Shown here piece by piece: positions 53,522 to 63,390 of a stretch of 64,000 nucleotides of DNA. A program made the translations under genes and the position numbers. Origin of the DNA: Ancylobacter gelatini (GTDB lineage: Bacteria > Pseudomonadota > Alphaproteobacteria > Rhizobiales > Xanthobacteraceae); NCBI RefSeq assembly GCF_022601675.1, contig NZ_JAKVIL010000009.1, forward strand, positions 1 to 64,000, written 5' to 3'. The notes under the pieces were generated by a model, which worked only from the letters and a program-made list of their open reading frames with translations, was not told the DNA's origin and did no database searches. How positions within the stretch are numbered: position 1 is the stretch's first letter; each line of letters begins with the position of its first letter.

Positions 53522-54388
53522 CTAGCGGTCTTTTCCGCCGGTGTCAGCGTCCGCCGGCCCGCGCGCCACCGCCGCGTGATAGTCGGCGCGGATGCGATCG
53601 AGGTCGACCGTGGGCTTCGGCAGCTTCAGATCGAGATCGTCGAGCGTGGCCTCGATGATCTCCGACACGGCGAGGTTGCGGAACCATTTATGGTTCGAGG
53701 GAATGACGAACCAGGGCGCGTGCGGCGTCGAGGTCTTCTCCAGAAGATCCTGATAGGCTTCGGTGTAATCGTCCCAATAGGCGCGCTCCTTGTAATCCGC
53801 CTCGCTGATCTTCCATTGCCGCGCCGGGTCCTCCAGCCGCTGGCGGAAGCGCTCCAGCTGTTCCTCGGGCGAGATGTGGAGGAAGAATTTGAGGATGGTG
53901 ATGCCGGAATCGGCGAGCAGCCGCTCGAACTCGTTGATGCGGTCATAGCGCGTCGACCACACCGCCTTCGGCACCAGCTCATGCACGCGCACCACCAGCA
54001 CGTCCTCGTAATGCGAGCGGTTGAACACGGCGATCTGGCCGCGGCCGGGCGTGTGGGGATGCACGCGCCACAGGAAATCGTGCCGCAGCTCCTCCTCGGT
54101 CGGCTGCTTGAAGCTGGTGACGGTGGTGCCGAGCGGGCTCATCGCCGAAACCACATGCCAGCACGTGCCGTCCTTGCCGGCGGCGTCGAGGCCCTGCAGC
54201 ACGATCAGCAGCCCGTGCTTCTTCTCGCCATAGAGCTTCTGCTGGAGGTCGGCGAGGCGGGCGACGTTGCGGGCGAGCTCCTTGCGGGCATCCTCGGCTG
54301 AGCCGTAGTCGCCGCGAAAGGCCGGGTCGAACTTCTTGAGCCGCACCTTCGCGCCCGGCGCGACCATCAGCTTCTTGCGCAGGTTCAT
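53522..54388 (-). CDS. Polyphosphate kinase 2 family protein
   Basis: A PPK2-type kinase (288 aa) that transfers phosphate between polyphosphate and nucleotides. Walker A is LIVLQGLDAAGKDGTCWHVV (near residue 65), FNRSHYEDVLVVRVHELVPK is the Walker B region, and the lid has RFRQRLEDPARQWKISEADY. C-terminal PWFVIPSNHKWFRNLAVSEI is typical of the single-domain class (PPK2-related 1). Whether it favours ADP, AMP or GDP as acceptor cannot be told. It is an isolated gene between the HD-GYP protein and the permease. Confidence 0.94.
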   Translation of the reverse strand: MNLRKKLMVAPGAKVRLKKFDPAFRGDYGSAEDARKELARNVARLADLQQKLYGEKKHGLLIVLQGLDAAGKDGTCWHVVSAMSPLGTTVTSFKQPTEEELRHDFLWRVHPHTPGRGQIAVFNRSHYEDVLVVRVHELVPKAVWSTRYDRINEFERLLADSGITILKFFLHISPEEQLERFRQRLEDPARQWKISEADYKERAYWDDYTEAYQDLLEKTSTPHAPWFVIPSNHKWFRNLAVSEIIEATLDDLDLKLPKPTVDLDRIRADYHAAVARGPADADTGGKDR

Positions 54389-54492
54389 CCGCGTTCTCTC
54401 CTGTTTCCGCCCGAATCCTGTTCTCGCCGGCGTCGGCCGGCGCGGGGGAGGCAGAGACTAGAGCCACGCGCCGCCGCTGTCAGGTCACGGGA

Positions 54493-57471
54493 TCACGCCG
54501 CGCGCTGCACCGGGTGCATGGCGAGCACGGCATCGACGTCCGGCTCGTCGATCTGGCCGGGGGAAAGATGCTCGCGCGCATAGTCGCGCCAGATTCCGGA
54601 GCGCAGGAACAGGTCGAGCAGGTCCGGGTCGAGATGGCCGTCGCGCTTCATGAAGCCCATGATGCGGATCGCCTCGCTCAGCGTCTTGGCCTTCTTGTAG
54701 GGTCGGTCGCCGGCGGTCAGCGCCTCGAACACGTCGGCGATCGCCATCATCCGCGCCACCGGGCTCAGTTCGTCACGCACGAGACCGCGCGGATAGCCGG
54801 TGCCATCCATCTTCTCGTGATGCCCGCCGGCATATTCCGGCACATTGGCCAGCGGCCCGGCCAGCGGCAGGCCTTCGAGCATCAGGATGGTGCGGGTGAT
54901 GTGGCGGTTGATCTCGTAGCGCTCCTCCTCGGTGAGCGTGCCGCGACCGATCGAGAGATTGTGCAGTTCGCCGAGATTGAGCCGGTGGTCCGGCCGCTTG
55001 AGGCTGAAGCCGGCCTTGGCCTCGAAATCGTCGAGCTGGTTGGAGAAATGGTCGACGATGTGATCCGGCCGGTCGGCAAGCAGCGGCTCGGTAACCGGCA
55101 GCGACGGCTCGGCCACGCGCTCCCTGCGCCGGCGCTCCTCGCTGGAAATGCCGATCCGGTCGCTCAGCGTGCGGGTCCACCGTCGCCGCGCGATCTGGTA
55201 CAGCCGCTCGATCTTGTGCGGTTCCATGAATTCGCCGCCCTCGTTGCAGGAGGCGACGAAGGCGAAATCCTCGTCCAGTTCATGCCATTCGCCGTCGCGG
55301 ACGGCGCGAAGCTGGGCCTCGTCGCCGCCCTTGGCCAGCGCCTGCCAGTACGCCGTCTCCGCCTGCGCCTTGAGCAGTTCGAAGCGCATGCGGATTTCGT
55401 GGATGCGATCGGTGATGGTCTCCAGCTTGGTGGCCTTGTCGATCACATATTCCGCGGTGGTCAGCTTGCCGCAATCGTGCAGCCAGCTCGCCACGTCGAC
55501 CGCTTCCCATTCCTCGGGCGTCAGGTTGAAATCGGCATAGGGCCCCTCGCGGCTGTCGCAGGCCGCCTGCGCCAAAGCGTGGGTGATCAGCGGCACGCGC
55601 TGGCAATGGCCGTTGGTGTAGGGCGACTTGGCGTCAGTCGCGAGCGCGATCATACGGATCACGGCGTCGAGCAGCTTCTTGCGCGACTTGAGCAGCAGCG
55701 TGGTCTCGATCGCCACCGCCGCATTGCCGGAGAGCGCCCGCGCCAGGTCGAGGCTCTCATAGGGAATCGGCGCGTCCTCGCGGGCGGGCGAGCACAATAG
55801 CAGGCCGCCGATCACCTCGTCGGCGCGGTTCAGCAGCGGGATCACCGAGCAGCGCAGCACCTGCCCGGCCGCGAGCGGCCGGCTGCGCGTGAGCGGCGCC
55901 AGCATGTCGTCATGGGCGGGATCGGCGATGTCGAAATGGGTGACGTCGCGGCGGCGCAGCGCATGGATCAGGCGGGCCGCCGTGCCGGACGCGGCGTCGG
56001 TCAGCAGGCCAAGCTCCTCCGCGGCCGGCTCGTCCGATCCCTCATCGTCCGCCGGCGCAAGGCGCTCGGAACGGTCACCCAGCATCAGGAAGGTCGCGCC
56101 ATTATCCTCGCTCAGAAAGATGAAGCCGGCTTCGGACGAGGTGATGCTGATGGTTTCCTGCAGCAGCCGGCGGGTCAGGCGGTCCGGGTCGCGCTCGGCG
56201 GACAGGGCGCGGCCGATCTCGATGAAACGCCGGATCGTCAGCCGCGCATTCTGGATCGCGCGCGACAGCGTATCGATCTCGGTCACCGAGGAGCGCGTAT
56301 TGCCGGGCAGATCCTGGAAATTGAACGACTGGATCGCGGCGGCTTCCTCGGCGATGGCCACCAGCGGGCGGCTCACCGCCGTCGCGGTGTAGCGGATGGC
56401 GAGGATCACCACCAGAATGAGGCCGAGGCTGATCCAGCCCAGCGTGGTGACGATCTGGCGCACGCCCGCCATGATCTCGTCCTGCGGCATGGCGACCGCC
56501 ATGGCGAAGGTCCACTGGCCGGAGTGCAACGGGGCGACATGCATGGTCCAGGCGCGCCCGTTGTCGCTGATGACCGACGTCTTGTCGCCCCCGCTATGGT
56601 CGCGCACGGCGGTCAGCATGGTCGGCACCACGGTCGAGGCGACATCGGTGACCCGCCCGCGCGAGGGCGAGTTCTGGAAGGCGGTCGGCAGCTCGGCGGC
56701 GGGGTTGCTGGCGGCGATCACGGCGCCGTTCGGGTCGGTGATGATGAGTTCGGAGGATGGCGTGTTCTTCATCCGCCGCAGCGCCTGCGACAGGTCGGCG
56801 AGGCTGAGGTCGATCGCCATCACGCCCCGGTTGCTGGCGATGCGGCGGGCGATGGTGACCCCGCTCTCGGCGGTGGCGAAGAAGCGGTACGGGTCGGTCA
56901 GGATCGCGCCGTCGCTGGCGAAGGCGTCATAATACCAGCGCCGATTGCGGGGATCGTAGAAGAAATCAGGCCGGTCCAGCTCCCCGACCGGATCGAGCGC
57001 CGCGTCGAGGAACACGAGCCGCGTTTCCCGTCCCTGCGCGGTGTTGCGGATGGTCTGCAAAAGGTAGCTGGCCGTGTCCGGGGCGCTGAGGTTGCGCCGC
57101 GCCACCGGGGAGGAGAGCTGGCGCAGCAGGATAAAGCCGCCATCGTCATAGCCGACATACATCGCGGAGGTGAACGGCTTGGCCTTCATGATCAGGCTGA
57201 ACTGCCGCACCAGCGCCTGCTCGTTCTCCGGCGTGCGGCTCTGGACCTGCGGATCGGCCGCGAACATCGCGGTCATCAGGTTCAGGTTGGAGAAGCTGTC
57301 GTCGATACTGGCGCGGCTTTGGTTGGTCATCTGCGCGAACATCGTCGAGGTCGCGCCCTCGAGAATGGCTGCCGCGCGGTTGTTCACGAAGTAGATGATG
57401 CCGACCAGCGCCAGGGTGACGGTGACACCGAAGACCAAAGCGAGGTGCGTGTCGAGGCGTCTCTTCATCAT
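54493..57471 (-). CDS. Sensor protein with dCache, GAF-like and HD-GYP domains
   Basis: A 992-residue membrane protein. After a first membrane segment (LALVFGVTVTLALVGIIYFV) comes a long periplasmic part of dCache type, with FFYDPRNRRWYYDAF and EQSGVTIARRI-like sequence (TAESGVTIARRIASN). A second segment (IVTTLGWISLGLILVVILAI) leads to a HAMP-like stretch and a GAF-like domain (SITSSEAGFIFLSEDNGATF). The HD-GYP phosphodiesterase half has HDCGK near residue 665 and HHEKMDGTGYP near 884, then ADVFEALTAGDRPYKKAKTL. About 160 extra residues lie between the HD and GYP halves. I prefer the ATG at 57471 (AAAGG 9 bp upstream); an in-frame ATG at 57489 is possible. Confidence 0.9.
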   Translation of the reverse strand: MMKRRLDTHLALVFGVTVTLALVGIIYFVNNRAAAILEGATSTMFAQMTNQSRASIDDSFSNLNLMTAMFAADPQVQSRTPENEQALVRQFSLIMKAKPFTSAMYVGYDDGGFILLRQLSSPVARRNLSAPDTASYLLQTIRNTAQGRETRLVFLDAALDPVGELDRPDFFYDPRNRRWYYDAFASDGAILTDPYRFFATAESGVTIARRIASNRGVMAIDLSLADLSQALRRMKNTPSSELIITDPNGAVIAASNPAAELPTAFQNSPSRGRVTDVASTVVPTMLTAVRDHSGGDKTSVISDNGRAWTMHVAPLHSGQWTFAMAVAMPQDEIMAGVRQIVTTLGWISLGLILVVILAIRYTATAVSRPLVAIAEEAAAIQSFNFQDLPGNTRSSVTEIDTLSRAIQNARLTIRRFIEIGRALSAERDPDRLTRRLLQETISITSSEAGFIFLSEDNGATFLMLGDRSERLAPADDEGSDEPAAEELGLLTDAASGTAARLIHALRRRDVTHFDIADPAHDDMLAPLTRSRPLAAGQVLRCSVIPLLNRADEVIGGLLLCSPAREDAPIPYESLDLARALSGNAAVAIETTLLLKSRKKLLDAVIRMIALATDAKSPYTNGHCQRVPLITHALAQAACDSREGPYADFNLTPEEWEAVDVASWLHDCGKLTTAEYVIDKATKLETITDRIHEIRMRFELLKAQAETAYWQALAKGGDEAQLRAVRDGEWHELDEDFAFVASCNEGGEFMEPHKIERLYQIARRRWTRTLSDRIGISSEERRRRERVAEPSLPVTEPLLADRPDHIVDHFSNQLDDFEAKAGFSLKRPDHRLNLGELHNLSIGRGTLTEEERYEINRHITRTILMLEGLPLAGPLANVPEYAGGHHEKMDGTGYPRGLVRDELSPVARMMAIADVFEALTAGDRPYKKAKTLSEAIRIMGFMKRDGHLDPDLLDLFLRSGIWRDYAREHLSPGQIDEPDVDAVLAMHPVQRAA

Positions 57472-57882
57472 GCGACGCTGCCTTTGCATGCGCTGAGCTG
57501 CGTGATCTATCTCGACGATAGCTCAAGATTAGTTTCGAAATGTACGATGTTTCAAGTCTTTTCGCCGTTTGTCTGTGCTCCGGCGCTCACGTTTACATCA
57601 TTCAGCTACCGCCACGGCAGGAGGCCTGCGCCCCTTCACACGCGCTGCATGGTGGTGGGATTGAATGTCGCGCGCGTGGGGCAGAGGATGCGGGGATCCG
57701 GGGACAGCGATTCCCGCCGCTCCGGGCCGACGCCCCGCCATACCCTCGCGGTTCGATCCCCGCGGAATCGTTCTTGCTAGGAATTCCAGGCTAGGGATGA
57801 TGATGTACGCACCTCAGGCGACAGGACCGGAATGCCCGCGCCGACCGGTTCCCCGGCGCGATTGTCAAGGAGACGCCAGACG
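57472..57882. promoter_or_regulatory. Divergent region between HD-GYP gene and zwf
   Basis: This stretch of about 400 bp separates the HD-GYP gene (minus) from zwf (plus). The part at 57500-57620 is AT-richer than its surroundings and probably holds the HD-GYP promoter. The zwf Shine-Dalgarno sequence AAGGAG ends at 57873. I see no gene and no convincing operator. Confidence 0.35.
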
Positions 57883-59358
57883 ATGACCAGCCGCGTAATT
57901 CCGGTCGCTCCCTTCGTGCTCACCGTTTTTGGGGCCACGGGCGACCTCTCCCGGCGCAAGCTGATACCGGCCATGTTCCACCGCGACCTCGACGGGCAGC
58001 TTCCGCCCGAGGCCAATATCGTGGGCACCTCGCGCCGCGCGATGACCGACGAGGAGTTCCGTGCCTTCGCCCACAAGGCCCTGACCGACCACATTCCCGC
58101 CGACGAACTCGGCGGACCGGAAGTGGACCGTTTCCTCGCGCGGCTCAGCTATATCGCGGCGGACGCGGCGGACGAATCCGGCTGGGACAACCTCACCGCC
58201 TGCATGGCCGGGCAAGGCGATCGCATCCGCGTCTATTATCTCGCCACCGCGCCGGAACTGTTCGGCCCGATCTGCGAGAAGCTCGGCAAATACGGCATGG
58301 CCGAGGGCGGGCGCGTCGTGATCGAGAAGCCGATCGGCAAGAGCCTCGCCTCGGCGCTGGCGCTCAATGACGAGATCGGCCGCATCTTCCCGGAAGATCG
58401 CGTCTATCGCATCGATCATTACCTGGGCAAGGAAACGGTCCAGAACCTGATGGCCCTGCGCTTCGCCAATGCGCTGTTCGAGCCGCTGTGGAACAACGCC
58501 CATATCGACCACGTGCAGATCACCGTCGCCGAGGCGCTCGGCGTCGAGGAGCGCGCGGGCTATTACGACACCGCCGGCGCCATGCGCGACATGGTGCAGA
58601 ACCACATTCTCCAGCTGCTGTGCATGGTGGCGATGGAGCCGCCCTCCTCGCTGGACGCCGACGCGGTGCGCGACGAGAAGCTCAAGGTGCTCCGCGCGCT
58701 GAAGCCGGTCAGCGAGAACGAAGTCGGCGCGGTGACGGTGCGCGGGCAATATCGCGCGGGCGCGTCGGCCGGCGGCGCCGTGCCGGGTTATCTCGAAGAA
58801 CTCGGCTCCTCGCGCAGCCAGACCGAAACCTTCGTGGCGGTGAAGGCCGAAGTGGCGAACTGGCGCTGGGCCGGCGTGCCGTTCTATCTGCGCACCGGCA
58901 AGCGCCTCGCCTCCCGCGTCTCGGAGATCGTGGTCAGTTTCCGCCCGGTACCGCATTCCGTGTTCGACGAAAATGCCGGGCCGATCGAATCCAACCGCCT
59001 CGTCATCCGCCTGCAGCCCGACGAGGGCGTGAAGCTGTGGCTGATGATCAAGGATCCCGGCCCGGGCGGCATCCGCCTCACCCATGTCCCGCTCGACATG
59101 AGCTTCGCCAAGGCCTTCAAGGTCCGCAATCCCGACGCCTATGAACGGCTGATCCTCGACGTGGTGCGCGGTAACCAGACCCTGTTCATGCGCCGCGACG
59201 AGGTGCAGGCGGCGTGGGAATGGGTCGACCCGATCCTCGAGGCGTGGCGCAATTCCAAGGAGCCCCCGCGCCCCTACACCGCCGGCACCTGGGGCCCGTC
59301 GGCCTCGATCGCGCTGATCGAGCGCGACGGCCGCACGTGGCTGGAGGACGGCGCGTGA
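57883..59358 (+). CDS. zwf: Glucose-6-phosphate dehydrogenase
   Basis: The product (491 aa) oxidises glucose 6-phosphate to 6-phosphogluconolactone, making NADPH or NADH. The coenzyme loop is VFGATGDLSRRKLIPAMF, the EKPIGKSLASALALN stretch binds substrate, and the active-site signature is RIDHYLGKETVQNLMALRF with the catalytic His. ATG at 57883 is set by AGGAG 9 bp upstream. It is the first gene of zwf-pgl-edd. The last 18 bp fall within a 30-bp repeat that continues into the pgl start region. Confidence 0.97.
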   Translation: MTSRVIPVAPFVLTVFGATGDLSRRKLIPAMFHRDLDGQLPPEANIVGTSRRAMTDEEFRAFAHKALTDHIPADELGGPEVDRFLARLSYIAADAADESGWDNLTACMAGQGDRIRVYYLATAPELFGPICEKLGKYGMAEGGRVVIEKPIGKSLASALALNDEIGRIFPEDRVYRIDHYLGKETVQNLMALRFANALFEPLWNNAHIDHVQITVAEALGVEERAGYYDTAGAMRDMVQNHILQLLCMVAMEPPSSLDADAVRDEKLKVLRALKPVSENEVGAVTVRGQYRAGASAGGAVPGYLEELGSSRSQTETFVAVKAEVANWRWAGVPFYLRTGKRLASRVSEIVVSFRPVPHSVFDENAGPIESNRLVIRLQPDEGVKLWLMIKDPGPGGIRLTHVPLDMSFAKAFKVRNPDAYERLILDVVRGNQTLFMRRDEVQAAWEWVDPILEAWRNSKEPPRPYTAGTWGPSASIALIERDGRTWLEDGA

Positions 59359-59427
59359 CCGCGCCTGCGGCTGGAGGACGGCGCGTGACCGCGCCTGTGG
59401 CTGGAGGACGGCCATGACCGCGCCGAC
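59341..59427 (+). repeat. Near-triplication of the zwf/pgl junction, 30-bp unit
   Basis: The unit beginning CTGGAGGACGGCGCGTGACC occurs at 59341-59370 and 59371-59400 with one difference, and a partial third copy at 59401-59427 has the changed form GGCCATGACC. Copy 1 holds the zwf stop, and copy 3 the pgl ATG. Each copy contains a GGAGG Shine-Dalgarno sequence. Confidence 0.95.
59355..59417 (+). CDS. Possible 20-codon mini-ORF coupling zwf to pgl
   Basis: GTG at 59355 overlaps the zwf TGA (59356-59358) as GTGA and opens a 20-codon frame rich in Ala, Gly and Arg. Its TGA (59415-59417) overlaps the pgl ATG as ATGA. GGAGG lies 7 bp before the GTG. It is a by-product of the repeat and could hand ribosomes from zwf to pgl. 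No peptide function is implied. Confidence 0.35.
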   Translation: MTAPAAGGRRVTAPVAGGRP

Positions 59428-60112
59428 GCTTCACGAATTCCCGGACGGCGGGGCGCTGGCCTCGGCGCTCGCCGATTATGTCGGCGCGGCGCTGGTGGCG
59501 CGCCTGGCGAAGGATGGCGGGGCGAGCCTCGCCGTCTCCGGCGGGCGCACCCCGCTGCGCTTCTTCGAGGCGCTGGCGGCGAAAGACCTGCCATGGTCGA
59601 AGATCGGCATCACGCTGGTGGACGAGCGCTGGGTGCGCGAGACCTCGGACCGCTCCAACGCCCGGCTGGTGCGCGAGCATCTGATGAAGGGCCCGGCGAG
59701 CGCCGCGCGCTTCGTGCCCCTGGCCAATGATGCCGCGACGCCGGAGGACGGGCTGTTCGCGCTCGACGAGGCGCTGGAAATTCTCTACTGGCCACTCGCC
59801 TGCGCCGTGCTCGGCATGGGAGAGGACGGCCACACCGCCTCGTTCTTTCCCGGCGGCGACAATCTGGAGCGGGCGCTGGACCCCGATGGCACGCTCGGCC
59901 TCTTGCCGATGCGCGCGGAAGGGGCCGGCGAGCCGCGCGTCACCATGACCCTGCCGCTGCTGCTGGCGGCGGACCGCCTGGCGCTCCATATCGAGGGGGA
60001 CGCCAAGCGGCCCGTGCTCGCCGCCGCGCTCAAGGACGGGCCGGAGACCGATATGCCGGTGCGCGCCGTGCTGCGCGCCCCGCGCCCGCCCGAAATTTTC
60101 TGGTGCCCGTGA
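59414..60112 (+). CDS. pgl: 6-phosphogluconolactonase
   Basis: The product (232 aa, SOL/DevB type) hydrolyses 6-phosphogluconolactone to 6-phosphogluconate. Visible motifs: [40 protein letters not shown] and [20 protein letters not shown], the last with the catalytic His. The end shows [24 protein letters not shown] (59403-59407) is 6 bp before the ATG. It lies between zwf and edd in a co-directional operon. Confidence 0.96.
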   Translation: MTAPTLHEFPDGGALASALADYVGAALVARLAKDGGASLAVSGGRTPLRFFEALAAKDLPWSKIGITLVDERWVRETSDRSNARLVREHLMKGPASAARFVPLANDAATPEDGLFALDEALEILYWPLACAVLGMGEDGHTASFFPGGDNLERALDPDGTLGLLPMRAEGAGEPRVTMTLPLLLAADRLALHIEGDAKRPVLAAALKDGPETDMPVRAVLRAPRPPEIFWCP

Positions 60113-60155
60113 CGGGCATCCCGAATGCCGAACCGAATCCATGAAGGAGATCCGC

Positions 60156-62000
60156 ATGGCAGCCTCCGCCACTCCGTCCAGCGTGAACGCCCGTCTCGGC
60201 GAGGTGACGGAGCGCATCGTCAAGCGCTCCCATGACAACCGCTCGCGTTATCTGGACCGGATCGCGGCCGCCGCCGAGAAGGGGCCGAGCCGCGCCAAGC
60301 TCGGCTGCGCCAACCAGGCCCACGGCTTCGCCGCCTGCGGGCCGGGCGACAAGGCGATGCTGCGCGAGGGCTCGGGTGCCAACCTCGCCATCGTCACCGC
60401 CTATAACGACATGCTCTCCGCCCACCAGCCCTATGAGCACTATCCCGATCTGATCCGCGCCGCTGCCCGCGCGGCCGGCGGCGTGGCGCAGGTGGCCGGC
60501 GGCGTGCCGGCGATGTGCGATGGCGTCACCCAGGGCGAGGCCGGCATGGAGCTGTCGCTGTTCTCGCGTGACGTGATCGCGCTCGCGACCGCCGTCGCGC
60601 TCTCGCACCAGACCTTCGACGCCGCCGTGTTCCTCGGCATCTGCGACAAGATCGTGCCCGGCCTCGTCATCGGCGCGCTGTCCTTCGGCCATCTGCCGGC
60701 GGTGTTCATTCCCGCCGGCCCCATGACCTCGGGCCTGCCGAACGACGAGAAGGCCAAGATCCGCCAGCTCTTCGCGGAAGGAAAGGTCGGCCGCGATGCC
60801 CTGCTGGAGGCTGAATCGCTCTCCTATCACGGGCCGGGCACCTGCACCTTCTACGGCACGGCGAACACCAACCAGATGATGATGGAGATCATGGGCCTGC
60901 ATCTGCCCGGGTCTTCCTTCGTCAACCCCAACACGCCGCTGCGCGACGCGCTGACAACGGCCGCGGCGGAGCGGGCGATGGCGATCACCGCGCTGGGCAA
61001 TGGCTATGCCCCGGTCGGGCGCATGCTGGACGAGAAGGCCTTCGTCAACGGCGTGGTCGGCCTGCACGCCACCGGCGGCTCCACCAATCACACGCTGCAC
61101 GTCGTCGCCATGGCGGCGGCGGCCGGCATCAAGCTGACCTGGGACGATTTCTCCGACCTCGCCGACATCACCCCGCTGCTGTGCCGCGTCTACCCCAACG
61201 GCAAGGCCGACGTGAACCATTTCCACGCCGCCGGCGGCATGGGCTTCGTCATCCGCGAGCTGCTCGGCGACGGGCTGCTGCATCGCGATGTCGAGACGGT
61301 GTGGGGCTCGGGCCTCGACGCCTACACGCAGGAGCCGGCGCTGGCCCCGGACGGCAGCCTCGCCTGGCGCGACGGCACCCCGACCAGCGGCGACGAGGCC
61401 GTGCTGCGCGGCGCCAAGGCGCCGTTCCAGGCCACCGGCGGGCTCAAGCTGCTCTCGGGCGATCTCGGCCGCGCGGTGATCAAGACCTCCGCCATCGCCT
61501 CGGAGCGCCACATCATCGAGGCGCCGGCCAAGGTGTTCCATTCGCAGGAGGAACTGCAGAAGGCGTTCAAGGCGGGCGACCTCAAGGGCGATTTCGTCGC
61601 CGTGGTGCGCTACCAGGGCCCCAAGGCCAACGGCATGCCGGAACTGCACAAGCTGATGCCGCCGCTCGGCGTGCTGCAGGATCGCGGCAACAAGGTCGCC
61701 CTCGTCACCGACGGCCGGCTCTCCGGCGCCTCGGGCAAGGTGCCGGCGGCGATCCATGTCACGCCGGAAGCCGCCGATGGCGGAGCGATCGCGCTGATCC
61801 GCGAGGGCGACATCGTGCGGCTCGACGCCGTGGCCGGCACGCTCACCGTGTTGGTCGACCCGGCCGAATGGGCGGCCCGCACCCCGGCGCCGGCCGATCT
61901 GGAGCCCTCGCACTGGGGCGTCGGGCGCGAATTGTTCGGCGCGTTCCGCGGGACGGTGGGCACGGCGGATACCGGCGCCACCATTTTCGCGCTGGGCTGA
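60156..62000 (+). CDS. edd: Phosphogluconate dehydratase
   Basis: An iron-sulfur dehydratase (614 aa) that converts 6-phosphogluconate to 2-keto-3-deoxy-6-phosphogluconate in the Entner-Doudoroff pathway. Cluster cysteines are expected in [26 protein letters not shown] and [20 protein letters not shown]. The C-terminal swivelling domain has [23 protein letters not shown] at 60156 is chosen because AAGGAG lies 6 bp upstream; an in-frame ATG at 60141 would precede that site. It completes zwf-pgl-edd. The eda aldolase gene is not in the window. Confidence 0.97.
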   Translation: MAASATPSSVNARLGEVTERIVKRSHDNRSRYLDRIAAAAEKGPSRAKLGCANQAHGFAACGPGDKAMLREGSGANLAIVTAYNDMLSAHQPYEHYPDLIRAAARAAGGVAQVAGGVPAMCDGVTQGEAGMELSLFSRDVIALATAVALSHQTFDAAVFLGICDKIVPGLVIGALSFGHLPAVFIPAGPMTSGLPNDEKAKIRQLFAEGKVGRDALLEAESLSYHGPGTCTFYGTANTNQMMMEIMGLHLPGSSFVNPNTPLRDALTTAAAERAMAITALGNGYAPVGRMLDEKAFVNGVVGLHATGGSTNHTLHVVAMAAAAGIKLTWDDFSDLADITPLLCRVYPNGKADVNHFHAAGGMGFVIRELLGDGLLHRDVETVWGSGLDAYTQEPALAPDGSLAWRDGTPTSGDEAVLRGAKAPFQATGGLKLLSGDLGRAVIKTSAIASERHIIEAPAKVFHSQEELQKAFKAGDLKGDFVAVVRYQGPKANGMPELHKLMPPLGVLQDRGNKVALVTDGRLSGASGKVPAAIHVTPEAADGGAIALIREGDIVRLDAVAGTLTVLVDPAEWAARTPAPADLEPSHWGVGRELFGAFRGTVGTADTGATIFALG

Positions 62001-62016
62001 CCGGGCTCCCTTCCGG

Positions 62017-63126
62017 TCAGAACACCGGGCCGATCTTGCCGAGCGGCAGGATGCCCAGCGCCACCCGCCCGTTCCTGAACACGAACGGGAAGGCGCTGGC
62101 ATTCGCGCCGTCGACCTGTGTCGGCATGCCGGCCGCGCCCAGCACCGGCGCCAGCGCGGTTAGAAAATCGGGCATCAGTCCCGCGCTCGCCAGCACCGGC
62201 AGCAGCTTGCCGGCCTCGACCACGGAAACCGTGACCATGCCGTCGAGGCGGCGCTGCGGGTCAAGCCCCAGCTCACCCATGGCGGCCATCATCCCGCCGC
62301 CGGCGCTGATCCGCGCCTGATCGATCTTCACCCGCCCGCCATTGGCCTGCCATTTCAGCAGCCGCGCTTCGACCGGCAGGATGGCAAGCTCCGGCACGCC
62401 GGTGATCGTGGCCTGAAGCAGCGCGTCGACCGGCGCCGCCGGTTGCGCCCCGGCCGCCGGCGCGCCGCCCATCAGCGCCATGCCGGTGGCGTCGTCCACC
62501 TCCATCGCGATGTCGAGCGCCCCATTCGCCGCCTCGCCCGGATGCTGGCGCAGATGCAGTTCGAGATGGCGGGCGGACAGGATGGTCGCGCCGCCTTCGG
62601 CCAATGTGTAGTCATTGGCCGCGAGCGAGAAACGCTCCAGCCGCTGCCCCGTGCCGGCACCGCTGACCTGCAGCAGGGTCCAGCCGGCGGTGATGGTGCG
62701 CCCGGTCGCCGCCTCGCTCAGCGTCGCCGGACCTGTGAACTCGGCAATGATGTGCCGGGGATTCCAGACCTGCGCCACTGCGTGAACGCGGGCGGCCTTC
62801 CAGGTCCATTGGGTCGGCCCCTGCAGCACCACGCTCGGCCCGTCGCAGCTCAGCTCGAAGCGGAACGGATAGCCGCCAATGGTGCGATTGCCGCAGCTCC
62901 AGTCGCGCCCGCGCGCGCCTTCCGCCACGATCCAGTTGTCGATCTCGCGCTCGGCGCGGCCGGCGGCATAGTACCAGGCCCCGGTCCATGCCAGCCCCGC
63001 GGCGACCAGCGCCAGCGCCGGCAGGGCGACCCACCAGGCGGGACGGCGCCGGGGCGCGGGCGTCTCAGGTCCCGCATCCGGTGCATCGGCATGGCGGAAC
63101 TCGGGCGGCATGTCGGAAAGGCTCAA
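62017..63126 (-). CDS. DUF2125-domain protein, probable TTG start
   Basis: A 369-residue protein of the alphaproteobacterial DUF2125 family. After a short polar head and one membrane segment ([20 protein letters not shown]) comes [20 protein letters not shown] with [15 protein letters not shown], the family's hallmark and probable periplasmic start. The remainder is beta-rich, ending [18 protein letters not shown]. Function is unknown; such proteins resemble the AsmA/lipid-transfer style of envelope beta-proteins, which is only an impression. TTG at 63126 has GAGGAG 9 bp upstream; the ATG at 63111 lacks a site. Confidence 0.85.
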   Translation of the reverse strand: MSLSDMPPEFRHADAPDAGPETPAPRRRPAWWVALPALALVAAGLAWTGAWYYAAGRAEREIDNWIVAEGARGRDWSCGNRTIGGYPFRFELSCDGPSVVLQGPTQWTWKAARVHAVAQVWNPRHIIAEFTGPATLSEAATGRTITAGWTLLQVSGAGTGQRLERFSLAANDYTLAEGGATILSARHLELHLRQHPGEAANGALDIAMEVDDATGMALMGGAPAAGAQPAAPVDALLQATITGVPELAILPVEARLLKWQANGGRVKIDQARISAGGGMMAAMGELGLDPQRRLDGMVTVSVVEAGKLLPVLASAGLMPDFLTALAPVLGAAGMPTQVDGANASAFPFVFRNGRVALGILPLGKIGPVF

Positions 63127-63390
63127 TGCGTTGGTCTCCTCAAGGCGGCGGGCTGCCGGCCGGCCCCACCGTAGAACGCCCGGCCCGCCGTGCAAACCGC
63201 CGGGAGCCAGCGCGGTCATGATCGCGGCGCGATACGGCCGGATTATGCTCAAACCGTTGAGGGAAGTGCCTTATCCGGTCGACAGGGTGATTCCGCCGAG
63301 CGGCAAAGGCGGCTAGTCTCGGCGGCCGCCGGGCCGGAACCGCCGGCAACAGGCCTCTTCCGCTCATGAGCCACCCGTGATGATTAGATC

